A stretch of 7,164 nucleotides of DNA from an uncultured Clostridia bacterium. Lineage in GTDB: Bacteria; Bacillota; Clostridia; Lachnospirales; Anaerotignaceae. Every line of letters starts with the position of its first letter. Within the stretch, counting starts at the first letter, position 1. Both the position numbers and the translations under genes were made by a program. The stretch is taken from contig CALCGT010000070.1 of NCBI GenBank assembly GCA_937901125.1, forward strand, positions 1 through 7,164, in the 5' to 3' direction. The notes beneath the pieces are model-generated. The model was not told the DNA's origin, did no database searches, and saw only the letters and a program-made list of their open reading frames with translations. Below, piece by piece: positions 5,447 through 7,164 of the stretch.

Positions 5447-6679
5447 CTATTGTACTAAGGGAGACCAGTTCCCTGCGGTAAGGCGGTTGATGTGGTACTC
5501 CCAACTGTATTCATCTGCATCCAGAATATCGATATCCGTTGTGCCATCGTCCAGACGCTTATCCTCCAAACTCTTGCTGTCCCAAAGGGCCTCCTGCAAT
5601 CCCTTTACCAGGTCATCACATTCCCCACGCACCACATGATATCTTCCGCCGCCCATCAGCAGAAGAGTACAGCGGATTCTATCGTTGATGGGGCGTTTGA
5701 TGCTGTTGTAAATGGGATAGTTGGTGTTCTGGCGATAGCTGTTTATCATGGTCTGTTCTGCGCTGTCGCAATAGACCCCGTCGGGATAGCCATAGTCCCG
5801 GATGATGCTTTCCACAAATTCCACGAACATCCTTTCCAGCTGTACAAAGGATACGCCTGTTGCAGGAACGCTCTTCGCCCGCAGCTTATACACATGGTTG
5901 TCGAAGCCGATGCCCGTTGCCACGAATGCGTGATTGGATTTATTCCCGCCGAAGTCGTGTCCGATGCCGATGTAGGCAAACCGCTTCGGCAGGTCTTTTC
6001 TGTCGATCATGTATTTCTCAGGATCATCGGCAAAGGTCTTATAGATCAGCCCTTCTGCCATGACCCACTTGCCGAGGATGTAGCGGTCAAACAACACCGT
6101 CCCCGCATATTCCTTCATCAGGTTTTGGATGAAGGTTTCCGAAAGGAATGGGTTATCCCGCAGCATATATTCCTGCAAATAGATATCCGCATCACTTTTG
6201 ATGAATTTGTAGAACCAGTGATTGGGGTTATCCGGGTTGCAGGTGCCGTCAAAGAGGCTGTAGTCCTTATCCAAGCGAGATTTCAGCATATCAAATACAT
6301 CCTTGTGCCATGTAACCACTTCATCACCGTAGCAGTATTTGATGCTGCTCCCTCGGATTCTATCCACCTGATTCACCTTGTCTGCCCCCAGACAGAAGCA
6401 TTCCTCACCGAACATGGTTGCTGTGTTGTCGGAACGGATATCAGAGACCAGCATAGTCCCGTAGATGTTTTGCAAGGGCGTGATGATGTTCCGCTGCAGA
6501 GTGCCTTTCGTGTTCCCCAGCATCACCACCAGCCCCTCCTTCCCAGCCAGAGAGCGGATGCGCTTCGGGATGATGAAATAATCCAGATAGGTCTTGCCGC
6601 TTCGTGTCGCCCCGCTTTTGATGTTCCAGCGGCGGTCAGCCTCCCGCCAGTATTCCTTCTGCTTATCGCTCAGCTTCAC
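5447..6679 (-). CDS. terL: Terminase large subunit (packaging ATPase and nuclease)
   Basis: The motor that cuts concatemeric phage DNA and pumps it into the prohead. Numbered from the GTG start (410 residues), it has Walker A GATRSGKT (23-30), Walker B IKYCYGDE (113-120) with the DE pair, and a coupling motif FDGTCNPDNPNHW (about 143-155). The C-terminal RNase H-like nuclease shows GIGHDFGGNKS (Asp242), VYCDSAEQ (Asp305) and a late acidic cluster LDADEYSWEYH (Asp387/Asp389). All key residues are present, so the enzyme looks functional. I prefer GTG at 6679 because GGAGGGG (6687-6693) lies seven bases upstream; it overlaps the small subunit gene by 17 bases. An in-frame ATG at 6703 would add eight residues but has no comparable ribosome site. 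Confidence 0.97.
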   Translation of the reverse strand: MKLSDKQKEYWREADRRWNIKSGATRSGKTYLDYFIIPKRIRSLAGKEGLVVMLGNTKGTLQRNIITPLQNIYGTMLVSDIRSDNTATMFGEECFCLGADKVNQVDRIRGSSIKYCYGDEVVTWHKDVFDMLKSRLDKDYSLFDGTCNPDNPNHWFYKFIKSDADIYLQEYMLRDNPFLSETFIQNLMKEYAGTVLFDRYILGKWVMAEGLIYKTFADDPEKYMIDRKDLPKRFAYIGIGHDFGGNKSNHAFVATGIGFDNHVYKLRAKSVPATGVSFVQLERMFVEFVESIIRDYGYPDGVYCDSAEQTMINSYRQNTNYPIYNSIKRPINDRIRCTLLLMGGGRYHVVRGECDDLVKGLQEALWDSKSLEDKRLDDGTTDIDILDADEYSWEYHINRLTAGNWSPLVQ

Positions 6680-7121
6680 GGTTGATCCCCTCCAGTATCG
6701 CATCCAGTTTGCTCAGGGCTTCCAGTTCGGTTTCGTCCTTCGGCTTGTCCCGCCAGCCCTTGAAGTTGTTCATCAGGCTGAATTTCGCACCATTCACGCC
6801 ATCCCTGTCAAAGAGCCTCTGCTCTGTATATTCTTCGACCTTTGACTTTGCTTTTGTAATCGTGTCCAAAAACTCGGGCTGCGCCTGATAATTCAAAAGG
6901 CTTTGTCGGCTGTTAAATCCCAACGCCAGAGCCAATCCCGCCACTGTTGGCGGCTTCGGTGGCTTCTCATACACGATATGCCCCTTGTCTGTTCTCCAAG
7001 GTTTTCCGTCATCATCAAAAAAGGGAATGCCTTCGCACTCCATGAAATAATTCTCAATCTTTTCTTCGATCTCTTCTTTTGTTTCATACATAGGCGGTCT
7101 GCCGCCAGTGTTTTCAGGCAT
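6663..7121 (-). CDS. terS: Terminase small subunit, P22 gp3-like DNA-packaging protein
   Basis: A 152-residue protein counted from ATG at 7121. It starts MPENTGGRPPMYETKEEIEE, continues IENYFMECEGIPFFDDDGKP and has a Pro-rich linker KPPKPPTVAGLALALGF leading into SRQSLLNYQ (71-79), which looks like a helix-turn-helix-type DNA-binding element. Then come FLDTITKAKSKVEEYTEQRL and FDRDGVNGAKFSLMNNFKGW. The GRPPxY, PPTVxGLALALGF, FxDTIxxAK and NGAKFxLxNNF blocks are typical of the gp3-type small terminase family (GP3_package). It recognises the packaging site and regulates the large subunit. The ATG at 7121 has AAAGGGGG (7129-7136) seven bases upstream. An in-frame ATG at 7139 adds six residues (MKGGGE) that are just that ribosome site translated, so it is unlikely. 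This is the first gene of the cluster in the window, and no promoter is evident in the 43 bases upstream. Confidence 0.9.
   Translation of the reverse strand: MPENTGGRPPMYETKEEIEEKIENYFMECEGIPFFDDDGKPWRTDKGHIVYEKPPKPPTVAGLALALGFNSRQSLLNYQAQPEFLDTITKAKSKVEEYTEQRLFDRDGVNGAKFSLMNNFKGWRDKPKDETELEALSKLDAILEGINREAER
6687..6693 (-). promoter_or_regulatory. Ribosome binding site that decides the terL start
   Basis: GGAGGGG on the minus strand, seven bases before GTG at 6679 and located inside the 3' end of the small terminase gene. It favours the GTG over the upstream ATG at 6703 and implies translational coupling of the two terminase subunits. Confidence 0.7.
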
Positions 7122-7128
7122 TTCACCG

Positions 7129-7136
7129 CCCCCTTT
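7129..7136 (-). promoter_or_regulatory. Ribosome binding site that decides the terS start
   Basis: AAAGGGGG on the minus strand, seven bases before ATG at 7121. The alternative ATG at 7139 sits in AT-rich sequence (TTGCAAAAATT) with no Shine-Dalgarno match. Confidence 0.65.
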
Positions 7137-7164
7137 CATAATTTTTGCAATAGAAAAGACACCC

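Noticed and set aside
5492..6685. A long open frame on the plus strand (397 codons).
   Set aside because: It is the antisense shadow of the large terminase, whose ATPase and nuclease motifs are all intact on the minus strand.
6680..6703. ATG at 6703 as the start of the large terminase.
   Set aside because: It lacks a Shine-Dalgarno sequence, whereas GTG at 6679 has GGAGGGG at ideal spacing. The extra eight residues are not needed for the fold.
7122..7139. ATG at 7139 as the start of the small terminase.
   Set aside because: Its first codons are the ribosome site of the better-placed ATG at 7121, and it has no upstream Shine-Dalgarno itself.

Overview
The window is the head-morphogenesis and DNA-packaging segment of a tailed double-stranded DNA phage or prophage (Caudoviricetes, probably a siphovirus). 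All recognisable genes lie on the minus strand, so transcription runs from high to low coordinates. The host is probably a Gram-positive Bacillota, most likely a gut-type Clostridia. The grounds are strong AGGAGG-type ribosome sites before most genes, roughly half GC overall, and the protein families present: P22 gp3-like small terminase, SPP1 gp6-like portal, minor capsid protein 2, GP20 scaffold and gp6-like connector. The species cannot be fixed from this sequence, and no integrase, attachment site or host gene is visible, so phage versus prophage is undecided.

Layout in transcription order. Small terminase (6663-7121) overlaps large terminase (5447-6679). Next come the portal (4121-5431) and a 577-residue minor capsid protein (2384-4117). 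Its N-terminal two thirds is the usual phage minor capsid protein, but its last ~185 residues form an extra JAB/JAMM metalloprotease-like domain. A 43-codon gene (2256-2387) overlaps it by four bases and is followed at once by a probable rho-independent terminator (2216-2253). Then comes a short stretch holding what looks like a decayed cysteine-rich mini-gene (1994-2188). After that are the GP20-type scaffold (1450-2028), the major capsid protein (548-1432), a small coiled-coil protein built on 21-bp tandem repeats (289-534), and the first 94 codons of a head-tail connector (1-284, running off the window).

How they work together: the two terminase subunits recognise and cut concatemeric DNA and pump it through the portal. 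The capsid protein assembles around the scaffold. The minor capsid protein sits at the portal or inside the head and may be ejected with DNA. The connector closes the portal for tail joining. No prohead protease is seen, which fits a separate scaffold gene.

The most interesting part is about 2216-2940: the JAB-like extension, the coupled 43-residue protein and the terminator. It is clearly more AT-rich (about 37% GC by hand count) than the minor-capsid segment just upstream (about 55% over 3001-3540). It has the architecture of an exchangeable cargo or toxin cassette fused to a capsid-targeting domain, with a possible cognate small partner.
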